The translations under genes and the position numbers were made by a program. From RGIG9608 sp045612365 (GTDB lineage: Bacteria; Bacteroidota; Bacteroidia; Bacteroidales; Paludibacteraceae): DNA of 64,000 nucleotides. Shown here one piece after another: positions 44,476 to 52,372 of this stretch (positions are counted from its first letter, which is position 1; each line of letters starts with the position of its first letter). The stretch lies in the NCBI GenBank assembly GCA_045612365.1, contig JAZKYY010000010.1:5494-69493 (forward strand), given 5' to 3'. A model generated the notes under the pieces. It was not told the origin of the DNA. It searched no databases and saw only the letters and a program-made list of their open reading frames with translations.

Positions 44476-45136
44476 TGACTCATTCTGGCTCAGTTATTCG
44501 GATTTGATGACGAGTCTCTTTTTCATTATGCTAGTTTTGTTCATAATATGTGTGGCCAAAATGGGCAAAGCTTTAAATGATGCTAATGCTTCGAATGAAC
44601 AATTAAAGCGTATTCTACAACTCGACACCATGTTTGTAGAACTAAGCAAAACGTCTGCGTTACAATATGTCGAGGAACAGAAGATGTTTGTTGCAAAGGA
44701 TTTTATTGGTATTGAAATTTTTAATCCGTTTACAGGTTCAAATTGGGAAGAAGCAACTACTATTAAGCAAGAATATCTTCAAACAGTAGATTTTGTTGGA
44801 CAATCTCTTTTAAAAGTCGTAAAAACACTATATGAGAAAAATCCAGATTTGAATTTCCAATTAGTTATTGAAGGTTATGCTGCTATTCCTTGGCAGCTAC
44901 TTCAAAATCACAGCTATAATGCAGATAATAAAAGAATGTATGAACTAAGCTACCATCGAGCATTATCACTTTATCGCAGATGGCTTTCAAAAGGCATAAA
45001 CCTTCGAACTTATAATACAGAAGTTATTATTGCTGGAAGTGGATTTAATGGAAACAATAGAGATAATAAAGTGGAAGAGAATAACAAAAGGTTTGTGATT
45101 CAGATTATTCCAAAGATTTCAATGCCCTCCAAATAA
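44456..45136 (+). CDS. ZorB-like (MotB family) protein with OmpA-like domain
   Basis: The 226-residue protein has a single N-terminal membrane helix preceded by the MotB/ZorB signature FWLSYSDLMTSLFFIMLVLF, where Asp16 is the expected ion-carrying residue. The C-terminal part (about 110-226) is OmpA-like with LVIEGYAAIPW, ELSYHRALSLYRRWLSKG and ENNKRFVIQIIP, predicted to bind peptidoglycan. With the ZorA-like protein it would form a wall-anchored, ion-driven motor. It ends 8 bases from the convergent btuB-type gene and no terminator is visible between them. Confidence 0.82.
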   Translation: MAKKKYSDSFWLSYSDLMTSLFFIMLVLFIICVAKMGKALNDANASNEQLKRILQLDTMFVELSKTSALQYVEEQKMFVAKDFIGIEIFNPFTGSNWEEATTIKQEYLQTVDFVGQSLLKVVKTLYEKNPDLNFQLVIEGYAAIPWQLLQNHSYNADNKRMYELSYHRALSLYRRWLSKGINLRTYNTEVIIAGSGFNGNNRDNKVEENNKRFVIQIIPKISMPSK

Positions 45137-45144
45137 TAATTTCC

Positions 45145-47196
45145 CTACCACTTAGGCGAAATTCCTACGAAGAATTCGAAATTGATGCCGGGCATAGGGC
45201 GTGAGAGTACGGAGAGGTACTCCTCATCAAAGAGATTGTTTATCGTGCCTTTTAGCGACAAATCGGCCCAGCGGAAGAGGAAAAGCTTTTCTAGTGAGAT
45301 GTTGCTCATAAAGTAGGGCGGAAGCTTGCCAGTGAGCGAGAGGTCGTTGCTCGACATGGTGAAGCGTTCGCTATAGTAGCACCACTTGTAGGTAAACGTC
45401 CAGCGTCGCCACGAGAGTCGCCCGTTGATGGTGGACGAGAGCAGTGGAATGTAGGGCAGTTGCTTACCTACCGATTGGTCGGCCGGCGAGCGTGGCTCGC
45501 CTTGGTTGATGGAGGGCGTCCACGAGAAAGTGCCGTTTAGCCCAAGTCGCCAATCTTTGGGGAAAATCAAGTTCAAGTCGGCTTGCAATTCCACACCATA
45601 AGCATGCACATCTTTGATATTGTCGGGTGAGAAAAATCCTTTGGTCGTTGGCAACCAAATAATCCAATCGTTGATGTAAGAATCGAACCACGTGGCAGAG
45701 CCCGAAAGCGAATAAACATCTTTTTTCCCTGCAGCGAACGAAAGTCCGGCATCGTAGGTCCAACCGCTTTCTTGCTTGAGTTCGGGGTTTCCCCCGGGCA
45801 AAAAGTAAAGGTCGTTGAGCGTGGGGAAACGGAAGTTGCGTGAAACCGACGCTTTTGCCATCAGATTGCCTTTTTTGGACAATACGCCGTCGATAAAAAA
45901 TGCAGGAATCACCGGAGTCCAGTTCTTCCCATAAAGTTCTTCGCGCACCACCACCGACATTCCGAGTCGGTCGATTGGTTGCCATTTGACCGATGCACTA
46001 CCCGAAAGTTCTATGCGTGCTTTTCGGTAACCCACAATGCCTTTGTCGCCACTTTGTAGAACGACGTTTTTGTCGCGACTCTCCACAAAGTGCTGATGTG
46101 CCGAAAGGTTGGCCATGAAAAGCCATTTTTTATGCAAATGATATTCTCCCTCAACTTTTCCGTAAATTGTGTGAATTTTACTGCGTGAGCGGGTCATGTG
46201 TGCCATTACACCGTTGCCAAGGTCGCGTTTGTAGTCGTAGGCCATCCAAGTGTAGATGTAACCTGCGTTGGCAGAAACTTTCCACGCTTCGGCCAAATGG
46301 TCGTAGGAGAAAACACTGCGGAACGTATGTTCACGTTGTCGGTTATCGAAGTCGGTATCGTCGCCGTGGTCAACGGTTAGCATTGGTAGTTCGCGGTTGG
46401 AGTAGATGTACCAAGCGTTCAACCCGAAGCGGTCGCCACGTTTGTTGTTGTAATAAACCTCTTGCAAAAGGTGTAGATCTTTGAACTCACCACTTTTGTT
46501 TCGCTCTATGGGGTAGTATTGCTCCACGATGTTCATATCGTCGTCGTAAACGTTAATCTTTTTATCGTGATTGCGGAATTTGTAATTGTTTTTCGAAGTG
46601 GAAAAAACAACTCGTGTAGATGTTTGCCAATGTTCATTGCCGTATGAGAGTCGGAGAAAATCGTCGAACGTGTAAAACGAGCCAACGCCTTGTACAAACT
46701 GCAGTCCAAAACCTTCTTGCTCGGCAGGTTTTGTAGAAAGTTTTATGGCTCCTCCGAGTCCGCCTCCCGTTTCGTTTACCGACGACGTTCCGTGAAGTAG
46801 CGATGCTTTATCGATAAAATACGACGGAATCATAGAAAAGTCCGTCATTCCAAGCATTGGGTTGTTTATTCGCATTCCGTTCCATGTTACTTGCGTATGC
46901 GATGGCGATGTGCCACGAAACGAAACAGTAGAGAGCGTTGCTCGTCCGTAACTTTTTACAAAAATAGGCGTGTTGAAAGTTAAAACATCGGCCATGGAGA
47001 GTGCAATGTTTTCTTTCAGTACTACGGAGTCGAGTTTGGTTTGCTGGATGCCAATTTCCTTCAAAGGTCTTTTACCATAAACCGTAACTTCAGGAATTAG
47101 GATTTTTTTATGCACATCGTATGTAGTACTATTTTCTTCGGCATTTGCAGAAAATAGCATCAGGAGTAAAATGTATGTCAAATAGCGTTTTTTCAT
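45145..47196 (-). CDS. btuB: TonB-dependent vitamin B12 receptor (BtuB-like)
   Basis: The start is the ATG complementary to 47194-47196 (MKKRYLTYILLLMLFSANA, signal peptide); a longer frame overlaps btuG heavily. The 683-residue receptor has a plug domain (IPEVTVYGKRPLKEIG, SMADVLTFNTPIFVKSYG, GGGLGGAIKLST) and a 22-strand-type barrel ending in Trp. It lacks the N-terminal carboxypeptidase-like repeat of SusC proteins. Placement next to btuG, behind a cobalamin riboswitch, supports cobalamin uptake. It overlaps btuG by 4 bases. By eye the gene is richer in G+C than most of the window. Confidence 0.88.
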   Translation of the reverse strand: MKKRYLTYILLLMLFSANAEENSTTYDVHKKILIPEVTVYGKRPLKEIGIQQTKLDSVVLKENIALSMADVLTFNTPIFVKSYGRATLSTVSFRGTSPSHTQVTWNGMRINNPMLGMTDFSMIPSYFIDKASLLHGTSSVNETGGGLGGAIKLSTKPAEQEGFGLQFVQGVGSFYTFDDFLRLSYGNEHWQTSTRVVFSTSKNNYKFRNHDKKINVYDDDMNIVEQYYPIERNKSGEFKDLHLLQEVYYNNKRGDRFGLNAWYIYSNRELPMLTVDHGDDTDFDNRQREHTFRSVFSYDHLAEAWKVSANAGYIYTWMAYDYKRDLGNGVMAHMTRSRSKIHTIYGKVEGEYHLHKKWLFMANLSAHQHFVESRDKNVVLQSGDKGIVGYRKARIELSGSASVKWQPIDRLGMSVVVREELYGKNWTPVIPAFFIDGVLSKKGNLMAKASVSRNFRFPTLNDLYFLPGGNPELKQESGWTYDAGLSFAAGKKDVYSLSGSATWFDSYINDWIIWLPTTKGFFSPDNIKDVHAYGVELQADLNLIFPKDWRLGLNGTFSWTPSINQGEPRSPADQSVGKQLPYIPLLSSTINGRLSWRRWTFTYKWCYYSERFTMSSNDLSLTGKLPPYFMSNISLEKLFLFRWADLSLKGTINNLFDEEYLSVLSRPMPGINFEFFVGISPKW

Positions 47197-48260
47197 TTCC
47201 AACAAAATGCTCCGGGGATAATTCCTACATAAAATTCGTCGATAAGTTCGCCTTCTTTTGAATAGCGATAAATTTTCCCCTGCTGACAATAATCAATGGC
47301 GTCGGCTACGTACACGTCGCCTGTGCGTGGACAAATGGTAAGTCCGTAGTAAATGGTTTCTTGATAGGGCAGAAATGGTTTTATTGGCAGATAATCTGCT
47401 GTAACGTCCATCTCCCAAATATCGTTGTTTATCCAGTAGATTTTGTCTTTTGTGCCGTTGAGTTGTACTTCCGATGGCCAGTCGCCAAAAGTGAAACGAA
47501 ATTGTTGCTCAATTTGGAAAGTTTCGGCATCAATACGGTAAAGCGATGGTGCTTCGTGTCCGTAAGGTGAACCTTCGTAGCCGCCGTCGGTAACTGTCCA
47601 AAGTTTGTTGTTGCAGTCCATAACGAGCGATGTGGGTTGAATGCCAACGGTAAGCTCGTCCACAACTTTGTCTGTTTCGGTATCAATTTTCAGAATACGA
47701 TTTTGGTACGACCAACAATTTACGAATACGTATTTCCCGTATTGTACCATTTGTTCGGTAGAACCGCTTTCGGTGGTCATGTTGGGGCAATCGATGTAGC
47801 CGATAATTTCATATCGTTTTGGGTTGACAATAAAAATGCGATTGTCCCAAATCTGCGTAATGTAGGCTTTTTCGTCGGAGATGAAATGCATGTAGCGTGG
47901 CGAGGTGAGGTTAGTTATTCGCCCAACTTCTTTGAACGTGTTGATGTCGATGGCAAAAACTACGTGCGAATTGTTGACAACGACCCATCCTATCCCATCT
48001 CTAATAATCATCGATTGCGCTACGTCGCCAAGTTTCATGGCATTGGCACGATAGAAAATTTCGTTTTCGATGGTTTTTGTTTCGGGGTCGTAGTAAGAAA
48101 GTGAGGCGTTGCCATACTGAAAATTGCCTTCGTTGGTAATGAAAAGCCCTTCGCCGCTTGCCGCAAAATCCTCTTCCAAACCGTACTCCCACTCCATGCA
48201 ACTTGCAAGAAGAACAGAAGTGAAGAATACGGAAAGTAATATTTTTATTTTATATGGCAT
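47193..48260 (-). CDS. btuG: BtuG-like B12-binding surface lipoprotein (DUF5074 beta-propeller)
   Basis: The 355-residue lipoprotein has lipobox LASC and a seven-blade-propeller pattern with repeats such as GRITNLTSPRYMHFISDEKAYITQ and LTVGIQPTSLVMDCNNKLW, as in the DUF5074/YncE-like BtuG family. BtuG proteins of gut Bacteroidetes sit on BtuB and bind cobalamin very tightly at the cell surface. It is coupled to btuB by a 4-base overlap and is under the riboswitch. Confidence 0.85.
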   Translation of the reverse strand: MPYKIKILLSVFFTSVLLASCMEWEYGLEEDFAASGEGLFITNEGNFQYGNASLSYYDPETKTIENEIFYRANAMKLGDVAQSMIIRDGIGWVVVNNSHVVFAIDINTFKEVGRITNLTSPRYMHFISDEKAYITQIWDNRIFIVNPKRYEIIGYIDCPNMTTESGSTEQMVQYGKYVFVNCWSYQNRILKIDTETDKVVDELTVGIQPTSLVMDCNNKLWTVTDGGYEGSPYGHEAPSLYRIDAETFQIEQQFRFTFGDWPSEVQLNGTKDKIYWINNDIWEMDVTADYLPIKPFLPYQETIYYGLTICPRTGDVYVADAIDYCQQGKIYRYSKEGELIDEFYVGIIPGAFCWK

Positions 48261-48299
48261 TTACTTGTGTTTTTTTGGAAAAGGTATTTCGTTTTTTTT

Positions 48300-50036
48300 T
48301 TATTCTTTTGTCATACTACAATCAAAAAATCCAAGCACCTCGGTAGAAACTTCGCCAAGCCAACCACTTTTGGTATTGACACCAGTTTGAATTTTGATGA
48401 AATCGATAAATTTCAAATCAACACTTTTGCCTTGTGCATCGATTGCATTAGAAATTTTGAAATAATTTGCATTTGCATCGGCGTTTGCATTTGCATCATT
48501 TGTCAAACGATCGATGGAACTAAAATTGTCTGCATAACCCCAATCGTATTCGGCATTGACCCAATATGAGCCGTTGCCCGACTTGTCGTAGTTGCGTGCT
48601 TCAAGGCAAGTGCCACGAAGTGTGTAAGAATTCTCTTCAATCCACATAGGGTAGTAGAAATCTTGATTGTGATACATTTTAAGGTAATCTATTTCACCGC
48701 TATTGCCTTGGTTGTCGGTCCATTGTACCGACATTTGTTTTGCACTTGGTCTATAGTAAGTTACGGCGTAATTCTGAATAGTTGATTCCTTGCCTGTTTC
48801 CGAACCACGAAGTTCGTACCAGTTGTCGTTAGGAAGCCCGTCGCCATTTTCGTCTTGCATCACCCACACAATACCCGGTTCCGATGATCCTGAGAATGAG
48901 TTGCCAAGCACACCAAAGTCATATCCACCAGTATTGTCGATGCTGTGATCGAATCCTACTACGATGTAACCACCAAATCCACCTAGTGAAACCCAATTGT
49001 TAGACGAAAGTCGAGCTTCTGCATACGCAATGGCTGCTTGTAGCGTGCTTTGATTGCCGTCAAAACCTCCTGTCTTAAGTTCGTTGATGAATTGTCCCGG
49101 AGCAGGAATGTATTCGTAAACTTTATTCCAATTGGCTGATGAGTTTTCTGTTTTTGCACGATAGTTTAAGTCCTCTGGAGAAATTACGTTCACCGTAAGC
49201 GTTTGCGTGAGTGATTCTTCTTTTTCGCCACGCACAATATTGGCTGTAACGGTTACTTCGTGTTTCCCAACTTGTGTTAGGTTGCACATCCAAGTTTGTT
49301 TCGTTCCTTCTTGAATAATGTTTTCTCCAACCTTGAAACAGAATGTAGCATTCTCTAAATTCTGCGTTTCGGTAGGTCCAACTTCAATTACGCGACCAGC
49401 TACCAATTGATAGTCGGTTTGCAAAAATTGCCATGAGATAGGTGCAAATTCCACAACCTCTATTTTGATTTCAACTTTGTCTGCTCCGTCTTCATTTTTT
49501 GCTTCGAAAACCAATGTATAAATGCCTAGTTCTTTGGCTAAAAATGTATATGACAGCTCACTGCTTACACTTTGGTCGTTTAGTTTCCAATCGTAGGTTG
49601 TCGGGATAGAAGTTTTTCTGACCAAAGCATTCAGGGTTATTTTGCCATCTAAGGCTAAAATGAATCCGTTTTCTGCTCCTGCAACCGATACCGTAGGGAT
49701 TTCGAGTTCTACCACGTCGATGCGAATTTCACGCTTGTCTTCTCCATTTTCGGTTTCAACTTTTATGGTAATGTAAAATTGCCCTAACTCTTTGCTACAA
49801 AACTCGAGCGTAGGGTCGATGCCAATAATAGAATCGTTGATGCTCCATGTGTAGATAGCATTTTGTGCGTATTCGTAATTAGGAACAATGGTTATTGTTC
49901 TCCCAATTTTAGTAGAATAAACTCCCGATTTGTTCTCGAAAGTTATTTTTGGAGGATTGTCAACGGTAATTTCCTCATCGATATTACACGATGAAAAGGC
50001 AAGAATAATGGCACTGAATAGAAGTAATTTTTTCAT
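48300..50036 (-). CDS. PKD-like surface lipoprotein of the B12 locus
   Basis: The 578-residue lipoprotein (lipobox FSSC) has three PKD/Ig-like domains within about residues 25-285 (YTWSINDS, TTYDWKLNDQS and related strands). A C-terminal domain from about 300 follows (FINELKTGGFDGNQS, GGYIVVGFDHSI, PGIVWVMQDENGDGLPNDNWYEL), which recurs in Bacteroidota B12 loci. It may be a BtuH-like accessory binder, but I cannot confirm that. An 18-base internal repeat encodes DANANA near the C-terminus. It lies 39 bases upstream of btuG. Confidence 0.75.
   Translation of the reverse strand: MKKLLLFSAIILAFSSCNIDEEITVDNPPKITFENKSGVYSTKIGRTITIVPNYEYAQNAIYTWSINDSIIGIDPTLEFCSKELGQFYITIKVETENGEDKREIRIDVVELEIPTVSVAGAENGFILALDGKITLNALVRKTSIPTTYDWKLNDQSVSSELSYTFLAKELGIYTLVFEAKNEDGADKVEIKIEVVEFAPISWQFLQTDYQLVAGRVIEVGPTETQNLENATFCFKVGENIIQEGTKQTWMCNLTQVGKHEVTVTANIVRGEKEESLTQTLTVNVISPEDLNYRAKTENSSANWNKVYEYIPAPGQFINELKTGGFDGNQSTLQAAIAYAEARLSSNNWVSLGGFGGYIVVGFDHSIDNTGGYDFGVLGNSFSGSSEPGIVWVMQDENGDGLPNDNWYELRGSETGKESTIQNYAVTYYRPSAKQMSVQWTDNQGNSGEIDYLKMYHNQDFYYPMWIEENSYTLRGTCLEARNYDKSGNGSYWVNAEYDWGYADNFSSIDRLTNDANANADANANYFKISNAIDAQGKSVDLKFIDFIKIQTGVNTKSGWLGEVSTEVLGFFDCSMTKE
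48466..48497. repeat. 18-base tandem duplication inside the PKD-like lipoprotein gene
   Basis: TTTGCATTTGCATC occurs at 48466-48479 and 48484-48497, period 18, and encodes a repeated Asp-Ala-Asn-Ala-Asn-Ala on the minus strand. In-frame slippage would change repeat number without breaking the gene. Confidence 0.85.
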
Positions 50037-50055
50037 TTTGCAAAGTTAATATTTA

Positions 50056-51066
50056 TTATTTGTCGAAACGCACTGCCACATCGTCGTATGCAAAGTAAGC
50101 AGGTATTGTAAGCCCGTAGGAGCCGCCCATATCTGCTGATGCGGACATATTGAATTCTACTTTCACAACCTCTCCAAGACTGGATAAATCCCATTTAGTC
50201 CAATCGAGAATAGGCGTTAGATTTTGAAAAAGATAGAAATCAACGGAAGAAGTTGGCTCGTCATCATCTTCGTTGGCATAACCATAAGCAGTAATTTTGA
50301 ACCAGCTATCTTCAGTAGGCTCGGTATAGCTTCCACCAAAACTGTTACCAGCTTCGCTACCCACACCGTATAGAATTTGGTTGAGAGTATAGTTTGTGTT
50401 GGTTACATACATGTGGTCGATAACACGAGCTACTCCATCTTCAAAGCTAAAACCTTGCAATTCGTTGGACATCGAAAAGAAATCAACATAACCAAAATGT
50501 ACGGCAAAGTTATCGCCACTATGTCCACCATTGGTTGGAGTAGTAAGTTGTACGCAAAACCACCCTAAAGCAGCATCGTTTCCAGCATTATCTTTTACAT
50601 AATCTTCTCCGTAAAATTGTGCAATAAGGGAGTTGCGATCGGCATTTGTGTAGCCATACGATTTTGATGAATAATTAGAAATTGCATGTCCTCCCAAAGC
50701 ATAATTCCAAGAAATGGTATGACAAAGGTTTGTGTTATTTTCATCGCTCCAGTGGTAGTCGGTTGGATACATCACGTCTCCACCGTAAAGCATTGGACCG
50801 CCGTATTGTGGACTATCTACGAGGTCGCTCCAAGTAGAGATTGTTCCTGCTTCCAAGTCGTATTCTTCAAATTTTTTATCTTTATCTTCAAAAGTTAAAA
50901 TACGAAGTTCGTAAGGAAGTTCTGGCTCTGCACGGCGAAAAGTTACACTATCTATATCAAGAATGTCATATTCACCGATGATTTCGCCATTTTTCCAAAT
51001 AATCATTTGTGCTGAAACACTAATTGCTATGAATGCAAACACTAAAAATAAAATAGATTTTTTCAT
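50056..51066 (-). CDS. DUF4465 domain-containing exported protein
   Basis: The 336-residue protein has a signal peptide (MKKSILFLVFAFIAISVSAQ) then IWKNGEIIGEYDILDIDSVTF, a leader seen in many Bacteroidota surface proteins. The main domain (from about 60) has YGGDVMYPTDYHWSDENN, FCVQLTTPTNGG, GFSFEDGVARVIDHMYVTN and ending PAYFAYDDVAVR, matching DUF4465, a beta-sandwich common in B12-linked loci. It carries no lipobox, so release or outer-membrane association is uncertain. It is the second gene of the riboswitch-controlled operon. Confidence 0.78.
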   Translation of the reverse strand: MKKSILFLVFAFIAISVSAQMIIWKNGEIIGEYDILDIDSVTFRRAEPELPYELRILTFEDKDKKFEEYDLEAGTISTWSDLVDSPQYGGPMLYGGDVMYPTDYHWSDENNTNLCHTISWNYALGGHAISNYSSKSYGYTNADRNSLIAQFYGEDYVKDNAGNDAALGWFCVQLTTPTNGGHSGDNFAVHFGYVDFFSMSNELQGFSFEDGVARVIDHMYVTNTNYTLNQILYGVGSEAGNSFGGSYTEPTEDSWFKITAYGYANEDDDEPTSSVDFYLFQNLTPILDWTKWDLSSLGEVVKVEFNMSASADMGGSYGLTIPAYFAYDDVAVRFDK

Positions 51067-51083
51067 GTTGTTTTTTCTTTTTA

Positions 51084-51581
51084 TTATTCTTTAATGAATT
51101 TTACAATTTCGGTGCCTACTTGTAGCAAATAAATACCGTTTGGCAATGTTGCTACCGATAGAGTTAATGTTTCGTTTTCGGTTTTTTCGTTGACGATGAA
51201 GTTCCCGTTTAGTGAGAAAATACGAATAACCTCACCTTGTTTGATTCCGTTGATGTGAAGAATCTCTTTAGTTGGGTTGGGGAAAATTGTTACCGAATGG
51301 TTGCTCACGTTTTCTAGTTCGACGGTAGAACCATTATCGTCGTAGAATACGATTTGTTTGATGTCGTCGTACAAATTTCTTTCGGCAAGTAATGTTCCGT
51401 CGATACCTATAAGCCGGAAGCGTTCGTTTGCTCCGTCTATTTCCCATCTTGCAATGGCACTCACTTTTTCTTTATACTCTTCGCTCGACATGTATTCGAT
51501 ACGCATTGTGTTATCTGCCAATACATAACTCGCGAAAAGTGTCGCAATTGCTACTGTTGAAATAAAATGTTTTTTTCTCAT
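51084..51581 (-). CDS. Exported protein with type IX secretion (Por) C-terminal sorting domain
   Basis: The 165-residue product has a signal peptide ending near SYVLA and a C-terminal type A sorting domain (VTIFPNPTKEILHING, IRIFSLNGNF, LSVATLPNGIYLLQVGTEIVKFIKE). The short middle (about 25-90) has no known domain. Such domains direct export by the type IX system and anchoring to the surface. It is the first gene after the cobalamin riboswitch and its terminator-like hairpin, so a surface role in cobalamin capture is plausible. Confidence 0.82.
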   Translation of the reverse strand: MRKKHFISTVAIATLFASYVLADNTMRIEYMSSEEYKEKVSAIARWEIDGANERFRLIGIDGTLLAERNLYDDIKQIVFYDDNGSTVELENVSNHSVTIFPNPTKEILHINGIKQGEVIRIFSLNGNFIVNEKTENETLTLSVATLPNGIYLLQVGTEIVKFIKE

Positions 51582-51587
51582 ATTTAT

Positions 51588-51635
51588 AAAAAATTAAAAG
51601 TCGTATCCTGCAACTTTTATACGCAAGGACACGAC
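51588..51635 (-). terminator. Terminator-like hairpin between riboswitch and first B12-operon gene
   Basis: On the minus strand bases 51635-51600 form a hairpin (GTCGTGTCCTTGC paired with GCAGGATACGAC, one bulge and one G-U) followed directly by a T-rich tract (51599-51588), ending 6 bases before the ATG. It is placed where the off-state of the riboswitch could stop transcription or hide the start. Confidence 0.65.
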
Positions 51636-51754
51636 ATGAAAACATTATTATTCCAACGCTTTTTTATTGACGATAAACTTCACTTGGCATTTTTTTTAAC
51701 CAGCGTTTACCTCTTCAATATGAATCGATAGAAAAAAATAGTTTCGATTTTGCC

Positions 51755-51765
51755 CGTTATCCTGC
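51755..51765 (-). promoter_or_regulatory. Candidate antiterminator strand of the B12 riboswitch
   Basis: On the minus strand GCAGGATAACG (51765-51755) nearly repeats the 3' arm of the terminator hairpin (GCAGGATACGAC) and can pair with its 5' arm CGTGTCCTTGC, with two bulges. The two pairings are mutually exclusive, which fits a switch. Confidence 0.45.
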
Positions 51766-51784
51766 GGTTTAAAATCATTTTTAC

Positions 51785-51962
51785 TGCAGCGAGGTAGGTC
51801 TTCTGACTTGTCCCATTTATTGCGCCTTCCCAGCATATTTGCCAGTGGCAGACGGATGCAATAAATCTAAAAAAAGGACTCACAGCAACAGGTATTGTTT
51901 TGGATTTTCACCAAATTCCCTTTTCACTCTTTGTGAAGAAATCTTCCGTGAGAGCTCCTCAT
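51785..51962 (-). ncRNA. Cobalamin riboswitch
   Basis: Read on the minus strand, the leader has the conserved blocks of the adenosylcobalamin aptamer: GGGAATTTGGTGAAAATCC starting at 51920, GCTGTGA, GCCACTGG, GGGAAGGCGC, and the B12 box AGTCAGAAGACCTACC (about 51808-51793). Binding of cobalamin should reduce expression of the five downstream B12-uptake genes. The 5' limit is set from the promoter, the 3' limit from the B12 box. Confidence 0.93.
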
Positions 51963-51969
51963 TGCGGTG

Positions 51970-52002
51970 GCAAAGGTAGTGAAGATTGCCGGAACTGACA
52001 AA
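51970..52002 (-). promoter_or_regulatory. Promoter of the B12 uptake operon
   Basis: On the minus strand TTTG (52002-51999), a 20-base spacer and TACCTTTGC (51978-51970) give a textbook Bacteroidetes promoter just upstream of the riboswitch. Confidence 0.85.
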
Positions 52003-52039
52003 GTGAATGGTTGTTTTTTCTCATTACTAAATTTTGTAC

Positions 52040-52048
52040 TATTTTTGC
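52040..52048 (+). promoter_or_regulatory. Candidate -7 promoter element facing the XRE gene
   Basis: TATTTTTGC fits TAnnTTTGC on the plus strand, back to back with the B12-operon promoter. It would give a leader of about 320 bases before the XRE gene at 52373. Confidence 0.45.
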
Positions 52049-52372
52049 AGACAAGCAAAAGGTGTTTTGCTCATTTTTTTTAACAGCATTAGCTATTATT
52101 CGCAATCAAAACAAAAGCATCGGAAACTCTTGATTTGAACTAAAATCGAATAAAAAGCAATGGCGTGGTAGCTCGTTTTTTCTCGAACGGAGCATTCCGC
52201 ATTACACAACATGATGTTAATGTTCGTGCCTAATAAGGTGTGAACATATTCTAGTTGTGTGGCGGGGTTTTCCGATGCTCCTCGCGATTGCGATAGAGAG
52301 GTTCACACCTTTCTCATTTTTTTCGTTCGGTGGGTAGTGGCGACTTTGGCAATGCACAAACCCATTTTTACT
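52049..52372 (+). other. Gene-free stretch with a long inverted repeat, possible structured leader or small RNA
   Basis: No convincing protein gene is seen in these 324 bases. They contain a perfect 11-base inverted repeat AAGGTGTGAAC (52235-52245) and GTTCACACCTT (52301-52311), enclosing smaller hairpins such as TCGC-GATT-GCGA (52282-52293) and CGG...CCG (52263-52274), with a T run from 52317. This may be a folded leader of the XRE mRNA or a separate RNA. Confidence 0.4.

Noticed and set aside
40966..45136. Flagellar stator (MotAB) or TolQR/ExbBD interpretation
   Set aside because: No flagellar, TolB/Pal or TonB genes adjoin; the MotA-like protein has a long tail and the partners are a DarT-like protein and its neighbour, which fits a defence cassette better.
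45464..46484. Several open frames in both directions inside the btuB gene
   Set aside because: They are Arg/Cys-rich shadows caused by the higher G+C content of btuB; the receptor frame has clear plug and barrel motifs.
52259..52372. N-terminal extension of the XRE regulator
   Set aside because: The extension overlaps the inverted repeat structure and lacks similarity to HTH family starts; MNENEIPPLHIG is the better beginning.
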